Origin: Paraburkholderia phytofirmans OLGA172
GTDB taxonomy: Bacteria > Pseudomonadota > Gammaproteobacteria > Burkholderiales > Burkholderiaceae
Assembly (NCBI RefSeq): GCF_001634365.1
Contig: NZ_CP014579.1
Coordinates: 372,001-436,000, forward strand
DNA: 64,000 bases
Direction of reading: 5' to 3'
The notes under the pieces were generated by a model. That model saw only the letters and a program-made list of their open reading frames with translations. It was not told the DNA's origin and did no database searches. Of the stretch, positions 28,317-39,607 are shown one piece after another. The number at the start of each line of letters is the position of its first letter. The first letter of the stretch is position 1. A program made the translations under genes and the position numbers.

Positions 28317-29726
28317 ATGGCACAGACTCTCTACGACAAATTGTGGAACACACACGTGGTCCATACGGAAGAAGACGGCACGACGATTCTCTATATCGAC
28401 CGTCACCTGCTGCACGAAGTCACCAGCCCTCAAGCGTTCGAAGGCCTGAAACTGGCTGAGCGTCCGGTGTGGCGTATCAGCGCGAATCTGGCGGTGTCGG
28501 ATCACAACGTCCCTACCACGGATCGCAGCCACGGCATTGCCGATCCAGTCTCCAAGCTGCAAGTCGACACGCTCGACTCGAACTGCGACGCCTACGGCAT
28601 CACGCAGTTCAAGATGAACGACCTGCGCCAGGGCATCGTGCACATCATCGGGCCGGAACAGGGCGCTACGCTGCCGGGCATGACCATCGTCTGCGGCGAC
28701 TCGCACACGTCCACGCACGGCGCGTTCGGCGCGCTGGCGCACGGCATCGGCACGTCGGAAGTCGAACACGTGCTGGCTACGCAAACGCTCTTGCAGAAGA
28801 AGAGCGAGAACATGCTGGTGAAGGTCGAAGGTCCGTTGCCGCGTGGTTGTACCGCGAAAGACATCGTGCTCGCGATCATCGGCAAGATCGGCACGGCGGG
28901 CGGCACCGGCTACGCGATCGAATTCGGCGGTTCGACGATTCGCGCGCTGTCCATGGAAGGCCGCATGACGGTTTGCAACATGGCGATCGAAGCAGGCGCG
29001 CGCGCCGGCATGGTCGCCGTGGACGACACCACGATCGAATATTTGAAAGGCCGTCCCTTCTCGCCGTCAGGCGTCGAGTGGGATCACGCGGTCGAGTACT
29101 GGAAGCAGTTCAAGTCGGACGAAGGCGCGCAATTCGACCGCGTGGTCGAGTTGAACGCCGCGGAAATCGTGCCGCAAGTCACGTGGGGCACGTCGCCGGA
29201 AATGGTCACGGCCGTAGACGGCCGCGTGCCGGATCCGGAACGCGAAAAAGACCCGGTCAAGCGCGATGCAATGGAACGCGCGCTGAAGTACATGGCGCTC
29301 GAACCGAATGCACCGATCGAATCCATCAAGCCGGATAAAATATTCATCGGGTCGTGCACCAACGCGCGCATTGAAGACATTCGCGCTGCGGCATACGTCG
29401 TGAAGAAGCTCGGCCGCCGCGTCGCACCGAACATCCGTCTGGCCATGGTCGTGCCGGGTTCGGGTCTGGTGAAGGCGCAAGCGGAACGCGAAGGCCTCGA
29501 CAAGGTCTTTACCGATGCCGGTTTCGAATGGCGTGAGCCCGGTTGCTCGATGTGTCTCGCCATGAACGCCGACCGGTTGGATCCGGGCGAGCGTTGCGCG
29601 TCCACGTCGAATCGTAATTTCGAAGGTCGTCAGGGCGCCGGTGGCCGTACCCACCTCGTGAGCCCCGCGATGGCTGCCGCCGCGGCTATCGAAGGGCATT
29701 TCGTCGATATTCGCAAGCTTGGATAA
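28317..29726 (+). CDS. leuC: 3-isopropylmalate dehydratase large subunit
   Basis: The 469-residue aconitase-superfamily subunit has the cluster cysteines in [16 protein letters not shown] and [13 protein letters not shown], and the substrate region [33 protein letters not shown]. With LeuD it isomerises 2-isopropylmalate to 3-isopropylmalate in leucine synthesis. No leucine-rich leader peptide is evident upstream. Confidence 0.97.
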   Translation: MAQTLYDKLWNTHVVHTEEDGTTILYIDRHLLHEVTSPQAFEGLKLAERPVWRISANLAVSDHNVPTTDRSHGIADPVSKLQVDTLDSNCDAYGITQFKMNDLRQGIVHIIGPEQGATLPGMTIVCGDSHTSTHGAFGALAHGIGTSEVEHVLATQTLLQKKSENMLVKVEGPLPRGCTAKDIVLAIIGKIGTAGGTGYAIEFGGSTIRALSMEGRMTVCNMAIEAGARAGMVAVDDTTIEYLKGRPFSPSGVEWDHAVEYWKQFKSDEGAQFDRVVELNAAEIVPQVTWGTSPEMVTAVDGRVPDPEREKDPVKRDAMERALKYMALEPNAPIESIKPDKIFIGSCTNARIEDIRAAAYVVKKLGRRVAPNIRLAMVVPGSGLVKAQAEREGLDKVFTDAGFEWREPGCSMCLAMNADRLDPGERCASTSNRNFEGRQGAGGRTHLVSPAMAAAAAIEGHFVDIRKLG

Positions 29727-29732
29727 ATACGC

Positions 29733-29891
29733 ATGATGAAGAACATGAATCGCACCACTCTATTGCGCCGCTTCGCACTCGGGACCCTGGCCGGGCTGTT
29801 GCTCGGTCTGGCCGGCTGCAATACGGTGCACGGATTCGGCGAGGACATGTCGCACCTCGGCAATTCGATCAGCAATCACGCTGACAAATGA
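29733..29891 (+). CDS. Entericidin A/B-family small lipoprotein
   Basis: This 52-residue ORF has a basic start (MMKNMNRTTLLRRF), a hydrophobic core and the lipobox LAGCNTV. Its tail GFGEDMSHLGNSISNHADK has the GxGxDxxxxGxxI pattern of entericidins. Entericidin B-like proteins are small outer-envelope lipoproteins with a stress or toxin-like role. It lies 6 bases after leuC and before leuD, a common but unexplained place for it in Burkholderiales. Confidence 0.88.
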   Translation: MMKNMNRTTLLRRFALGTLAGLLLGLAGCNTVHGFGEDMSHLGNSISNHADK

Positions 29892-29977
29892 GCGGTTTTT
29901 GATTTTTGCCGGCGATGCGGCGAGCGGCTTTCCGGCCGCCACGCGCATCGCCCGGTCTTGAAACAGGCGCAAGCGTC

Positions 29978-30631
29978 ATGGATAAATTCATCGTACACAC
30001 CGGCGTCGTGGCGCCGCTCGATCGCGAGAACGTCGACACGGACGCGATTATTCCGAAGCAATTTCTGAAGTCGATCAAGCGCACGGGCTTCGGTCCGAAC
30101 GCGTTCGACGAATGGCGTTACCTCGACCACGGCGAGCCGGGCCAGGACAACTCGAAGCGTCCGCTGAATCCGGATTTCGTGCTGAATCAGCCGCGCTATC
30201 AGGGCGCGTCGGTGCTGCTGGCGCGCAAGAACTTCGGTTGCGGCAGCTCGCGTGAGCATGCACCGTGGGCGCTGCAGCAATATGGCTTCCGCGCGATCAT
30301 TGCGTCGAGCTTCGCCGATATCTTCTACAACAACTGCTTCAAGAACGGCCTGCTGCCGATCGTGCTGACCGAACAGCAAGTCGATCACCTGTTCAACGAA
30401 ACCTACGCGTTCAACGGCTTCAAGCTGACCATCGACCTTGAGGCGCAAGTCGTGCGCACGTCGGACGGCGGCGCTGAGTATCCGTTTGAAGTCGCGGGCT
30501 TCCGCAAGTACTGCCTGCTGAATGGCTTCGACGATATCGGCCTCACCCTGCGTCACGCTGACAAGATTCGCCAGTTCGAAGCCGAGCGGATCGCGAAGCA
30601 GCCGTGGTTGAATCACCGCATCGTCGGGTAA
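29978..30631 (+). CDS. leuD: 3-isopropylmalate dehydratase small subunit
   Basis: The ATG at 29978 ([20 protein letters not shown]) is the family start; the open frame begins earlier. The 217-residue protein contains [20 protein letters not shown] and the swivelling-domain signature [16 protein letters not shown]. It is the partner of LeuC. Confidence 0.97.
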   Translation: MDKFIVHTGVVAPLDRENVDTDAIIPKQFLKSIKRTGFGPNAFDEWRYLDHGEPGQDNSKRPLNPDFVLNQPRYQGASVLLARKNFGCGSSREHAPWALQQYGFRAIIASSFADIFYNNCFKNGLLPIVLTEQQVDHLFNETYAFNGFKLTIDLEAQVVRTSDGGAEYPFEVAGFRKYCLLNGFDDIGLTLRHADKIRQFEAERIAKQPWLNHRIVG

Positions 30632-30709
30632 GGGCTTACAGGCCCACGAGCCCGGTGGCTCGTTGATTCACGCTCAAAAGTCTCGAAGAAAATCATCAAG
30701 GAAATTCGC

Positions 30710-31777
30710 ATGAAGATCGCAGTCTTGCCGGGCGATGGCATCGGTCCCGAAATCGTCAAGGAAGCCGTCAAGGTACTGAACGTACTCGGCGAAAAGTTCG
30801 AACTCGAACAAGCGCCGGTTGGCGGCGCGGGCTACGAAGCAAAGGGCCATCCGCTGCCCGATTCGACGCTGGCGCTGGCGAAAGAAGCCGATGCGATCCT
30901 GTTCGGTGCTGTTGGCGACTGGAAGTACGACTCGCTCGAACGCGCACTGCGCCCGGAGCAGGCCATTCTCGGTCTGCGCAAGCACCTGCAATTGTTCGCG
31001 AACTTCCGCCCGGCAATCTGCTATCCGCAACTGACGGGCGCTTCGTCGTTGAAGGAAGAAATCGTTTCGGGTCTCGACATCCTGATCGTGCGCGAACTGA
31101 ACGGCGACATCTACTTCGGCGCGCCGCGCGGCGTGCGTTCGTCGCCGGATGGGCTGTTCGAAGGCGCGAAGGAAGGCTTCGACACGATGCGTTATTCGGA
31201 ACCCGAAGTGCGCCGTATTGCGCATGTCGCGTTTCAGGCTGCGCAAAAGCGCCAGAAGAAGCTGACGAGCGTGGACAAGGCCAATGTGCTCGAAACGTCG
31301 CAGTTCTGGCGCGACGTGATGATCGACGTCTCGAAGGAATACGCGGACGTCGAGCTGTCGCACATGTACGTGGACAACGCGGCGATGCAGCTGGTGAAGG
31401 CGCCGAAGTCGTTCGACGTGATCGTGACCGGCAACATGTTCGGCGACATTCTCTCCGACGAAGCCGCCATGCTGACGGGTTCGATCGGCATGCTGCCGTC
31501 GGCCTCGCTCGACAAGAACAACAAGGGTTTGTACGAGCCGTCGCACGGTTCGGCGCCGGATATCGCCGGCAAGGGCGTGGCGAATCCGCTGGCCACGATC
31601 CTGTCGGCCGCGATGATGCTGCGCTATTCGCTGAACAAGGCGGAACAGGCGGACCGCATTGAAAGCGCGGTAAAGAAGGTGCTGGAACAAGGCTTGCGCA
31701 CGGGCGACATTCTGACGCCGGGTTGCAAGCAGGTCGGTACCGTGGCGATGGGCGACGCAGTGGTCGCCGCGCTGTAA
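30710..31777 (+). CDS. leuB: 3-isopropylmalate dehydrogenase
   Basis: The 355-residue NAD-dependent decarboxylating dehydrogenase has [18 protein letters not shown] at the N-terminus and the metal-binding signature [50 protein letters not shown] follows. It converts 3-isopropylmalate to 2-ketoisocaproate. A clear AAGGAA site lies before the start. Confidence 0.97.
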   Translation: MKIAVLPGDGIGPEIVKEAVKVLNVLGEKFELEQAPVGGAGYEAKGHPLPDSTLALAKEADAILFGAVGDWKYDSLERALRPEQAILGLRKHLQLFANFRPAICYPQLTGASSLKEEIVSGLDILIVRELNGDIYFGAPRGVRSSPDGLFEGAKEGFDTMRYSEPEVRRIAHVAFQAAQKRQKKLTSVDKANVLETSQFWRDVMIDVSKEYADVELSHMYVDNAAMQLVKAPKSFDVIVTGNMFGDILSDEAAMLTGSIGMLPSASLDKNNKGLYEPSHGSAPDIAGKGVANPLATILSAAMMLRYSLNKAEQADRIESAVKKVLEQGLRTGDILTPGCKQVGTVAMGDAVVAAL

Positions 31778-31947
31778 GGCGCTTGGAAGTCGGGAGTCGT
31801 ACAGGTGGCAGTTAGGTCGCCAAGCAGTCGTCAAAGCGGCCTTTAAAACGCGAATTGGCCTTCAAACAGGCCGATTCGCGCGTAATACGGGCGACAAGCG
31901 GCGGATCTTGGCGTCGCCGGATTCCGGTTTTCGTGTATATTGTAGCG

Positions 31948-32076
31948 ATGGTGCACACAGCTCAAATCTCCTCGATTTCGAAACTGCACGGCAAAACGGC
32001 CCGTGTGGTTGAGCTCGCCATTACCACCAAAACGCTCGTTAAAGCGATTACCCCGAAAACGATCACGAAACGCTGA
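31948..32076 (+). CDS. Candidate Thr/Lys/Ile-rich leader peptide (42 codons) upstream of asd
   Basis: The ORF begins MVHTAQISSISKLHGKTARV, and its last 18 residues are ITTKTLVKAITPKTITKR, of which 13 are Thr, Lys or Ile. These are end products of the pathway that Asd feeds. A TATATT hexamer ends 6 bases before the ATG, so the message could be leaderless; no Shine-Dalgarno site is seen. A 9-bp hairpin follows 22 bases after the stop. Leader-peptide regulation is an inference. Confidence 0.45.
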   Translation: MVHTAQISSISKLHGKTARVVELAITTKTLVKAITPKTITKR

Positions 32077-32097
32077 TCGTCCGTCGTGCCCGCCCAT

Positions 32098-32136
32098 CTT
32101 CCCCGCGCGGTCACTGCGGGCAAAGATGCGGGGAAG
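32098..32136 (+). promoter_or_regulatory. Hairpin between leader ORF and asd
   Basis: CTTCCCCGC (32098-32106) pairs perfectly with GCGGGGAAG (32128-32136), ending 9 bases before the asd ribosome site GAAGGG. There is no T-run, so it is not an intrinsic terminator. It could modulate translation of asd in response to movement of ribosomes on the leader ORF. Confidence 0.5.
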
Positions 32137-32160
32137 TCTCCACTCGAAGGGTATGAAGTC

Positions 32161-33282
32161 ATGAACGTAGGTCTCGTAGGTTGGCGCGGTATGGTCGGCA
32201 GCGTCCTGATGCAACGCATGCAGCAGGAAGGTGATTTCGACTTGATCGAACCGGTGTTTTTCAGCACCAGCAACGCGGGCGGTAACGCGCCGTCGTTCGC
32301 CAAAAACGAGACCAAGCTCAAAGATGCGACAAGCATCGAAGACCTGAAGAAGTGCGAAGCGATCATCTCCTGCCAAGGCGGCGATTACACGAACGAAGTG
32401 TTCCCGAAGCTGCGCGCAGCGGGCTGGAACGGCTACTGGATCGACGCGGCTTCGTCGCTGCGTATGAAAGACGACGCGGTCATCATTCTCGATCCGGTCA
32501 ACCTCGACGTGATCAAGAATGCGCTGGTCAAGGGCCAGAAGAATTTCATCGGCGGCAACTGCACGGTCAGCCTGATGCTGATGGCGCTGGGCGGCCTGTT
32601 CCGCGAAAACCTCGTCGACTGGATGACGGCCATGACGTATCAGGCCGCTTCGGGCGCGGGCGCGCAAAACATGCGCGAACTGCTGCAGCAAATGGGCACG
32701 CTGTACGGCGCGGCCAAGGAAGACCTGGCTGATCCGTCGTCGGCGATTCTCGACATCGACCGTCGCGTGCTGAGCGCGATGAACAGCGACCGTATGCCGA
32801 CCGATAACTTCGGCGTGCCGCTCGCCGGCTCGCTGATTCCGTGGATCGACAAGGATCTCGGCAACGGCATGTCGAAAGAAGAGTGGAAGGGCGGCGCGGA
32901 AACCAACAAGATCCTCGGCAAGCCGGCCATGGGCACGCCGGGTTCGATCCCGGTAGATGGCCTCTGCGTGCGGATCGGCGCAATGCGCTGCCACTCGCAG
33001 GCGCTGACCATCAAGCTGAACAAGGACGTGCCGCTGGACGAAGTGAACAGCATCCTCGCGTCGGGCAACGACTGGGTCAAGGTCGTGCCGAATGAGCGCG
33101 AAGCGTCGATGCGCGATCTGTCCCCGGCAGTGGTGACGGGCACGTTGACCGTGCCGGTCGGCCGTGTGCGCAAACTGGCGATGGGCGGCGAATATCTGTC
33201 GGCCTTCACGGTCGGCGATCAGCTGCTGTGGGGCGCGGCAGAACCGCTGCGTCGCATGCTTCGCATTGTGCTCGACAAGTAA
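32161..33282 (+). CDS. asd: Aspartate-semialdehyde dehydrogenase
   Basis: The ATG at 32161 ([20 protein letters not shown]) matches the family start, and GAAGGG lies 9 bases upstream. The 373-residue protein has the NADP loop VGWRGMVGS, the catalytic cysteine in [17 protein letters not shown], and the later histidine in [12 protein letters not shown]. It makes the precursor of Lys, Thr, Met, Ile and cell-wall diaminopimelate. It is of the Gram-negative E. coli type. Confidence 0.96.
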   Translation: MNVGLVGWRGMVGSVLMQRMQQEGDFDLIEPVFFSTSNAGGNAPSFAKNETKLKDATSIEDLKKCEAIISCQGGDYTNEVFPKLRAAGWNGYWIDAASSLRMKDDAVIILDPVNLDVIKNALVKGQKNFIGGNCTVSLMLMALGGLFRENLVDWMTAMTYQAASGAGAQNMRELLQQMGTLYGAAKEDLADPSSAILDIDRRVLSAMNSDRMPTDNFGVPLAGSLIPWIDKDLGNGMSKEEWKGGAETNKILGKPAMGTPGSIPVDGLCVRIGAMRCHSQALTIKLNKDVPLDEVNSILASGNDWVKVVPNEREASMRDLSPAVVTGTLTVPVGRVRKLAMGGEYLSAFTVGDQLLWGAAEPLRRMLRIVLDK

Positions 33283-33319
33283 AGTAAACTACGCGCTCAC
33301 GACGCGTAGAAAACTCAAG

Positions 33320-33347
33320 AAGCGTCGCGCTTGTGCGGCGCTTTTTT
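33320..33347 (+). terminator. Rho-independent terminator after asd
   Basis: AAGCGTCGC pairs with GCGGCGCTT (one wobble pair) around a short loop and is followed by a run of T. It lies 38 bases after the asd stop and before fimV. Confidence 0.8.
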
Positions 33348-33421
33348 CATTGTGTGCTCCGAATATCTTGTCTCTTTCCAACCGCAAAAAAGGGCTGCGC
33401 GCTGATGCGCCAGGAGTCCCG

Positions 33422-35872
33422 ATGAACCTTCGACTCTCTTCCCTTCGGGCTATGTCTATGCATCAAGGTACGAGCCGGCTGACGGCCGCGGCCGCTTTGG
33501 CGCTCGCGCTGTCCGGCGTCGGCGTGGGTAGTGCAGTGGCAGCGCCGGGCGACGCCGCGAGCGCGCCGGAGGGTGCCTCCGTTTCGCACGCCGCCGGCAG
33601 TCAATATACGGTGAAGTCCGGGCAATCGTTGAACGACGTGGCGATTGCCGTCACGCAATCGCACGACCGGGGGACGCTCGCACGCGCTTCGCGCGCGCTG
33701 TTCGATGCGAATCCGAATGCCTTCATGAATCATGACCCGAGCCGGATGCGTGTAGGCGCGCTGTTGACGGTCCCGGCGCTCGATGCGTCGGGCGCTCTGG
33801 CGGCCTCGGCGCCGGGTGCGGGGTCTGCGTCTGCCGCGCTATCGGCCGCTACGGCTGCGCCTGCTGCCACGCCGAGCGCGGCGGCGGCCGGTGCGGCTGT
33901 CGGTGCCGCAAGCGGTGCGGCGCAGGTGAATGCCGCTGCAGCGAGCGCGGCAAGTGCCGCGGCTCGCGCTGCAGCGCCGGCCACGTCTGCGGTTTCAGGG
34001 GCGGCCAGCTCAACGGCTGAAGCAAGCTCGGCGACGCCAGGTAGCTTGACAGCGGCAGGCGCGATCCCGGCGGCGCCCGTAGCGGGCTCACCGGCCGCAG
34101 GCGCGTTGCCGGGCAGTGGCGCGCATGTCTGGTCAGGCGCGATCCAGCCCTCGGCCCGCGAGACTGCCGAAGGCGCGTCGGCGGTCGCCACAGCACAGCC
34201 GGCATCGCAACCGCGCGCGCAGGTGTCCAGCTTGCAGCAATTGCTTGCGCTGAAAAACCGCGTGCTGATGGAGTTGCAGAAACATGGCATCGGCGGTTCG
34301 CCGGCCGCGACTGTCAAGCCTTCGACGAACGGTGTGCAGCCGGCCGCCGGCGTTTCGTCTGCGGTGGCCGTTTCCGGTCATGGCGGCGCTGCGATTTCCA
34401 CGTCGAACGACGCCGGCATCTCGCAGACGAATTTGAGCGTGGCGGCGGCGATCGGCGCGGCATTGGTCGTGCTGCTGGCGGCTTTGCGTATGCGCCGGAG
34501 GAAGCGCGCCGCTGTTGCCGCGGCTGAAGGTTCGTTGGCGGCGGACGCAGCCGCGGCTGCCGGTGGCGCGGCTGGGCCGCAGGACATCCCTTTCACAGGC
34601 GAAGAGATTCCGGCGCGCGAAGCGCCGGCCGTGAGCGACGAAGTGGCCGCGCCGCACAGGGCGGCACTGGCGGAGCGCGAAACCGCGGAGCGCGCAGCAG
34701 CCGAAGGCGCTGCATCAGCGCGCGCTGTGTCAGAAAACGCAGCAGCGCCGCAAGTTGCTGCCGAGCGTGTGCAAGCAGAACCTTCAACGGTAGACGAAGC
34801 AGCGCCGGAGTCCGCGGCTGCGGAACCCGCCGCCGAACGCACTGTGGAACAACGCGAAGCCGCCGAGCATCCGCCGCACACGGCCCTGCCCGTACTCGAC
34901 CTCGACGCGCCCCAACACGCCTCGCACGAAGGTCACGCGCCGGCATCTTTCGAACCTGCGCAACCGATCGCGGACACCCTAACGGCTACCCAACCCGAGT
35001 TCGCGTCGGAACCTCTTCCCGCCGCTCATCACGAAAACTTCGACGGAGCCACCACGGCGGCGAGCCTTGCAGCCGCCGCGGAACTCGGGGCCGACGCGTT
35101 GCCGCTGACGTCGCTTGAACCGGTCGATGAGACCCTCCAGCAAGAGGTGCCGCCGCACCGTCTGCAATGGGACGACGAACCGGAGCCGATCGCGGCTGCC
35201 GAACCGCCGGCGCAGCAAGACACAACCCACGTTGAACCGGCGCATCAGCCGTCCGATGAGCTGCAGCCACAACCGGAATCACATCAGCAAGCCGACACCG
35301 CTATGCCAGATGCCGCATCGGAATTCGAGCTGCCCCCGGTCGCGCCAACTCAGCCCGCGCTGTCCGTTCCGACCGAGTTCCCGCGCGACGCCGTCGATGC
35401 ATTCAGCAGTCTCAACATGCCCTTGCCGCCGCGCATTGAATCGACCGACGCAGACGCGGCCGTGAGCGCACCCGCGTCGTTGTCGACACAGCCGGTCGCG
35501 TCCGCGGAAACCGCCGCGCAGCAAGCCGTGGCGTCGCACGATCCGGATGACGCTGCGCACATCGCCGATGAAATTTCCGCCGGCACCGCGGGCCATGCAG
35601 CCGTCGCGGGCCTGGGCGCGGCCGGCTTCGGCGCGCTGAAGCTCGATTTCGACCTCGAGCTGCCGCCGAGCCCGGCTCAGCCGTTGCCCGCTTTCACGCA
35701 GGCCGATCTGACCCGCATCGCCCGCAACAAGCTCGATCTGGCCGCCGAATACATCGACCTCGGCGATCTGTCCGGCGCGCGCATGCTCATCAACGAAGTG
35801 ATCGAAGCGAACGATCCGGCCACGCGGACCGAGGCCCGCGCGCTGCTCTCGACGCTCGCACCGTTGTCGTGA
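33422..35872 (+). CDS. fimV: FimV/HubP-family polar motility and pilus assembly protein
   Basis: The ATG at 33422 gives 816 residues with a signal peptide ([24 protein letters not shown]). A LysM-like peptidoglycan-binding segment follows ([20 protein letters not shown]), and then a very Ala/Ser-rich linker. A membrane helix (about residues 340-360, [16 protein letters not shown]) leads to a long acidic Glu/Pro/Gln tail. The C-terminal FimV domain reads [20 protein letters not shown]. HubP/FimV proteins mark the cell pole and organise type IV pili or flagella. The stop overlaps the truA start by 2 bases. Confidence 0.9.
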   Translation: MNLRLSSLRAMSMHQGTSRLTAAAALALALSGVGVGSAVAAPGDAASAPEGASVSHAAGSQYTVKSGQSLNDVAIAVTQSHDRGTLARASRALFDANPNAFMNHDPSRMRVGALLTVPALDASGALAASAPGAGSASAALSAATAAPAATPSAAAAGAAVGAASGAAQVNAAAASAASAAARAAAPATSAVSGAASSTAEASSATPGSLTAAGAIPAAPVAGSPAAGALPGSGAHVWSGAIQPSARETAEGASAVATAQPASQPRAQVSSLQQLLALKNRVLMELQKHGIGGSPAATVKPSTNGVQPAAGVSSAVAVSGHGGAAISTSNDAGISQTNLSVAAAIGAALVVLLAALRMRRRKRAAVAAAEGSLAADAAAAAGGAAGPQDIPFTGEEIPAREAPAVSDEVAAPHRAALAERETAERAAAEGAASARAVSENAAAPQVAAERVQAEPSTVDEAAPESAAAEPAAERTVEQREAAEHPPHTALPVLDLDAPQHASHEGHAPASFEPAQPIADTLTATQPEFASEPLPAAHHENFDGATTAASLAAAAELGADALPLTSLEPVDETLQQEVPPHRLQWDDEPEPIAAAEPPAQQDTTHVEPAHQPSDELQPQPESHQQADTAMPDAASEFELPPVAPTQPALSVPTEFPRDAVDAFSSLNMPLPPRIESTDADAAVSAPASLSTQPVASAETAAQQAVASHDPDDAAHIADEISAGTAGHAAVAGLGAAGFGALKLDFDLELPPSPAQPLPAFTQADLTRIARNKLDLAAEYIDLGDLSGARMLINEVIEANDPATRTEARALLSTLAPLS

Positions 35873-36681
35873 AGCGGATTGCGCTAGGCGTCCAGTACGA
35901 CGGGTCGGCATTCTGCGGCTGGCAGTCGCAGCCGCACGGCAAGACCGTGCAGGACGAACTCGAACGGGCGTTGCGCGAGTTCGCGCAAACGCCCGTGCAA
36001 ACCGTTGTGGCGGGCCGCACGGATACGGGCGTGCACGGCCTCGGCCAAGTCGTGCACTTCGACACGGAACTCGATCGCACAGATTTTTCGTGGATTCGCG
36101 GCACCAACGCCTTCCTGCCGAAGACGATCGCCGTGCAGTGGGCCAAGCCGATGCCCGACGAATTCCACGCGCGGTTTTCTGCGTTCGAGCGGACTTATTA
36201 CTATGTGTTGTATGTCCATCCGTTCCGCTCGCCGATGCAGGCTACGCGGGCCGGCTGGGTGCACACGCAGCTCGACGTCGACGCCATGCGGGCCGCCACC
36301 GTCCACCTGATCGGCGAGTACGATTTTTCGGCGTTCCGTTCGTCGCAATGCCAGGCGAAAACACCGGTCAAGCATCTGTATCAGATCGACATACTGCAAC
36401 AGGGCGACTTCGTTCATTTCCGCTTTCGGGCGAACGCGTTCCTGCACCATATGGTGCGCAACCTGATGGGATGTCTCGTTGACATCGGCCGGGGGCGCCA
36501 TCCGGCCGAATGGATGGCCGAGGTTCTCGCCAGCCGCGATCGCGACTGTGCCGCGCCGACTTTCATGCCTGATGGCCTGTACCTGGCGCAGGTGGGCTAT
36601 CCTGATCAATTCGCCGTGCCCGCGCCGCAAACAGGCGCCGTGCCGTGGAGTACCGTATGGACCGAGCAAGCGCAAACATGA
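35869..36681 (+). CDS. truA: tRNA pseudouridine(38-40) synthase
   Basis: The GTG start at 35869 overlaps the fimV stop (GTGA). The 270-residue protein starts [20 protein letters not shown]. The catalytic aspartate lies in [18 protein letters not shown], and the family segments [17 protein letters not shown] and [21 protein letters not shown] follow. The fimV-truA-trpF order is widely conserved in beta- and gammaproteobacteria. Confidence 0.96.
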   Translation: MKRIALGVQYDGSAFCGWQSQPHGKTVQDELERALREFAQTPVQTVVAGRTDTGVHGLGQVVHFDTELDRTDFSWIRGTNAFLPKTIAVQWAKPMPDEFHARFSAFERTYYYVLYVHPFRSPMQATRAGWVHTQLDVDAMRAATVHLIGEYDFSAFRSSQCQAKTPVKHLYQIDILQQGDFVHFRFRANAFLHHMVRNLMGCLVDIGRGRHPAEWMAEVLASRDRDCAAPTFMPDGLYLAQVGYPDQFAVPAPQTGAVPWSTVWTEQAQT

Positions 36682-37391
36682 AATCAACCGAAAACCTGGC
36701 TGTCGAAGTTCACGCAGACGCATCGCGGCACGCCGCGCCGCATCGCACGCGTATCAAGCTGTGCGGCCTGTCGAAGCCGGAAGACGTGAGGCAGGCGATC
36801 GATCTCGGCGCCGACGCGATCGGCCTCGTGTTCTATCCGCCGAGCCCGCGCTCGGTGAGCGTCGCGCAGGCCGTCGAGCTGGTCCATGACGTGCCGCCGT
36901 TCGTGTCGGTAGTCGGCTTGTTCGTGAACGCAACGCCGGACTGGATTCGCGAAGTCGCCAGCAATGTCGGGCTCACGCTGCTGCAGTTCCACGGCGACGA
37001 AACCGCGGAGCAGTGCGAATCCCTCGCCGGTGTTGCGGGTTTGCCTTGGTTGCGCGCCTTGCGAGTCGCGGCGGATACTCAACCGGCAGATTTGGTAAAA
37101 TCAGCGCTTAACTATTCAGCAGCCAGCGCCCTTCTGTTCGACACCCATGTCGAAGGCTATGGCGGCGGCGGGAAGGTTTTCGATTGGTCACTTATTCCAG
37201 CAGAGCTCGCGCGTCGGGCCGTTTTGAGTGGTGGGTTGAACGCGCAAAACGTCAGTGATGCGATCCATCGCGTGCGCCCGTACGCGGTCGATGTCTCGAG
37301 CGGCATCGAAGTGCCGGGCGCCAGGGGCGTGAAAGATCACGCCCGGATGGCGGCGTTCGTACGCGCAGTGCGCGCAGCCGACGCTGAATGA
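36678..37391 (+). CDS. trpF: Phosphoribosylanthranilate isomerase
   Basis: The ATG at 36678 overlaps the truA stop as ATGA, which favours it over two earlier in-frame starts. The 237-residue TIM barrel has the catalytic cysteine in [12 protein letters not shown] and the aspartate in [19 protein letters not shown], with VGLFVNA and [17 protein letters not shown]. It converts N-(5-phosphoribosyl)anthranilate to CdRP in tryptophan synthesis. The N-terminal 30 residues are an extra polar extension. Confidence 0.95.
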   Translation: MKSTENLAVEVHADASRHAAPHRTRIKLCGLSKPEDVRQAIDLGADAIGLVFYPPSPRSVSVAQAVELVHDVPPFVSVVGLFVNATPDWIREVASNVGLTLLQFHGDETAEQCESLAGVAGLPWLRALRVAADTQPADLVKSALNYSAASALLFDTHVEGYGGGGKVFDWSLIPAELARRAVLSGGLNAQNVSDAIHRVRPYAVDVSSGIEVPGARGVKDHARMAAFVRAVRAADAE

Positions 37392-37451
37392 TTCAGGCGG
37401 CACGGTTTTCTCATATGAAAACCGTGCGCCACACTGAGAAGAGTGATCACC

Positions 37452-38645
37452 ATGTATAACTTGCCAGACGAAAAAGGCCATTTCGGCCAGTATGGCGGCG
37501 TATTCGTCGCTGAAACGCTGGTTCACGCACTCGACGAGCTGCGTGCCGCGTACGAGAAATATCAGAAAGATCCGGAATTCGTCGCCGAATACGAGCGCGA
37601 ACTGAAGCATTTCGTGGGTCGTCCGTCCCCGATTTATCACGCACAGCGGTGGAGCGAAATGCTCGGCGGCGCGCAGGTTTTCCTCAAGCGTGAAGACCTG
37701 AATCACACCGGCGCTCACAAGATCAACAACGTGATCGGCCAGGCGCTGCTCGCGAAGCGCATGGGCAAGCCGCGCGTGATCGCGGAAACCGGCGCGGGCC
37801 AGCACGGCGTGGCGACCGCGACCATCGCGGCGCGCTTCGGCATGGAATGCGTGGTCTACATGGGCGAGGAAGACGTGCGCCGCCAGGCTGCCAACGTGTA
37901 CCGGATGAAGCTGCTCGGCGCGACCGTCGTGCCCGTGGCGTCCGGCTCGCGCACGCTGAAGGACGCGCTCAATGAAGCAATGCGCGACTGGGTGACCAAC
38001 GTCGAAAACACTTTCTACATCATCGGCACGGTGGCCGGACCGCATCCGTATCCGATGATGGTGCGCGATTTCCAGCGCGTGATTGGCGACGAGTGCAAGG
38101 TGCAGATGCCTGAAATGGTCGGTCGCCAGCCGGATGCCGTGATTGCGTGCGTTGGCGGCGGTTCAAATGCAATGGGTATCTTTTATCCGTACATTGAAGA
38201 CACTTCGGTGCAACTGATCGGCGTTGAGCCGGCCGGCGACGGGATCGAAACCGGCCGGCATGCAGCCTCGCTTATCGCCGGCACTCCGGGTGTGCTGCAC
38301 GGTAACCGCACATATCTCCTGCAAGACGAGAACGGTCAGATCATCGAGACGCATTCGATCTCGGCCGGTCTGGACTATCCGGGTGTCGGCCCCGAGCACG
38401 CGTGGCTAAAAGACAGCAATCGCGCGCAATATGTCAGCATCACCGACGAAGAGGCGCTCAAGGCGTTCCACGATTGCTGTCGCATCGAAGGCATTATTCC
38501 GGCGCTGGAATCCAGCCACGCGCTGGCCTATGCCGCGAAACTCGCGCCGACGCTGCCTAAGGACAAGGTCCTTCTGGTCAATCTGTCGGGCCGCGGCGAC
38601 AAGGACATGCATACGGTCGCTGAGCGATCGGGTATCCAGTTCTGA
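37452..38645 (+). CDS. trpB: Tryptophan synthase beta chain
   Basis: The ATG at 37452 ([20 protein letters not shown]) fits the family and has AGAAGAG upstream; a GTG at 37443 is possible. The 397-residue PLP enzyme has the Schiff-base lysine in [17 protein letters not shown], the phosphate loop [10 protein letters not shown] and [17 protein letters not shown]. It joins indole and serine. Confidence 0.97.
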   Translation: MYNLPDEKGHFGQYGGVFVAETLVHALDELRAAYEKYQKDPEFVAEYERELKHFVGRPSPIYHAQRWSEMLGGAQVFLKREDLNHTGAHKINNVIGQALLAKRMGKPRVIAETGAGQHGVATATIAARFGMECVVYMGEEDVRRQAANVYRMKLLGATVVPVASGSRTLKDALNEAMRDWVTNVENTFYIIGTVAGPHPYPMMVRDFQRVIGDECKVQMPEMVGRQPDAVIACVGGGSNAMGIFYPYIEDTSVQLIGVEPAGDGIETGRHAASLIAGTPGVLHGNRTYLLQDENGQIIETHSISAGLDYPGVGPEHAWLKDSNRAQYVSITDEEALKAFHDCCRIEGIIPALESSHALAYAAKLAPTLPKDKVLLVNLSGRGDKDMHTVAERSGIQF

Positions 38646-38656
38646 GCGCCGCGACG

Positions 38657-39574
38657 ATGCGCGACGAGTTCGACGAGCCGCAACCGGCGCTTGAAACCGC
38701 CCCGGTCGCCGAGGTAGCGGCGGCCGAGGCGCCTGCACCCCTGTTACCGCAGGTGCCCGCCAGCATCCGGCTGTTGAACCGCGATTTTTTGTCCGATGTG
38801 GCGAACATCCCCGACGGGTCGATCGACCTGATCCTTTGCGATCCGCCCTATGGGCTCGGCAAGGATTATGGCAACGACTCCGACATGCGCTCCGGCGAGG
38901 ATTTCCTCGCCTGGACCCGTGGCTGGCTCGAACTGGCTATTCCGAAGCTCAAGCCGTCGGGTTCGCTGTATATCTTCTGCACGTGGCAGTACGCGCCGGA
39001 AATCTTCAGCTTCCTGAAGACAAAACTCACGATGATCAACGAAATCATCTGGGACCGGCGCGTGCCGAGCATGGGCGGAACGGTTCGCCGTTTCACCTCG
39101 GTGCACGACAACATCGGCTTTTTCGCGGTATCGAAAGATTATTTTTTCGATCTCGATCCCGTCCGCATTCCGTACGATGCCGTCACGAAGAAGGCGCGTT
39201 CGCGTAAATTGTTCGAAGGCAGTAAGTGGCTGGAGCTTGGCTATAATCCGAAGGACGTCTGGTCGGTGTCGCGGCTGCATCGGCAACACGCCGAGCGTGT
39301 CGATCATCCGACCCAGAAGCCTCTGGAAATTGTCGAGCGGATGGTGCTGGCAAGTTGTCCGAAGGGCGGGCGCGTACTCGACCCGTTCATGGGCAGCGGC
39401 ACCACCGCAGTCGCTTGCGCTCGGCAGCAGCGCGAATTCGTCGGCTATGAGATCAATGAAAGTTACTGCGCGATAGCGCGCGAACGCGTTAGCGCGGCCG
39501 CGGCCGCGCCCACCGCCGCTCGCAAAACCCGCAAGAATGCGGCCAAAGCTGTGCGGCAAACCGAGGCGCAATAA
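38657..39574 (+). CDS. DNA adenine/cytosine-N4 methyltransferase, orphan beta-class
   Basis: The 305-residue protein has motif IV DPPYGLGKDYGND near residue 54 and motif I DPFMGSGTTAVACA near residue 240, the order of beta-class amino-methyltransferases, with HPTQKPLEIVERM before it. No restriction endonuclease gene is near, so it is an orphan regulator-type methylase. It sits between trpB and trpA, as I recall for Burkholderia cenocepacia BCAM0992, reported to methylate GTWWAC. The site here is not shown by the sequence. The N-terminal 35 residues are acidic and variable. Confidence 0.9.
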   Translation: MRDEFDEPQPALETAPVAEVAAAEAPAPLLPQVPASIRLLNRDFLSDVANIPDGSIDLILCDPPYGLGKDYGNDSDMRSGEDFLAWTRGWLELAIPKLKPSGSLYIFCTWQYAPEIFSFLKTKLTMINEIIWDRRVPSMGGTVRRFTSVHDNIGFFAVSKDYFFDLDPVRIPYDAVTKKARSRKLFEGSKWLELGYNPKDVWSVSRLHRQHAERVDHPTQKPLEIVERMVLASCPKGGRVLDPFMGSGTTAVACARQQREFVGYEINESYCAIARERVSAAAAAPTAARKTRKNAAKAVRQTEAQ

Positions 39575-39607
39575 GCGCGCAGTAGCTTAAGAATCCGAGA
39601 ATATTCC

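Noticed and set aside
31843..32994. 383-codon minus-strand frame across asd
   Set aside because: Shadow of asd with His/Arg-rich composition and no family resemblance.
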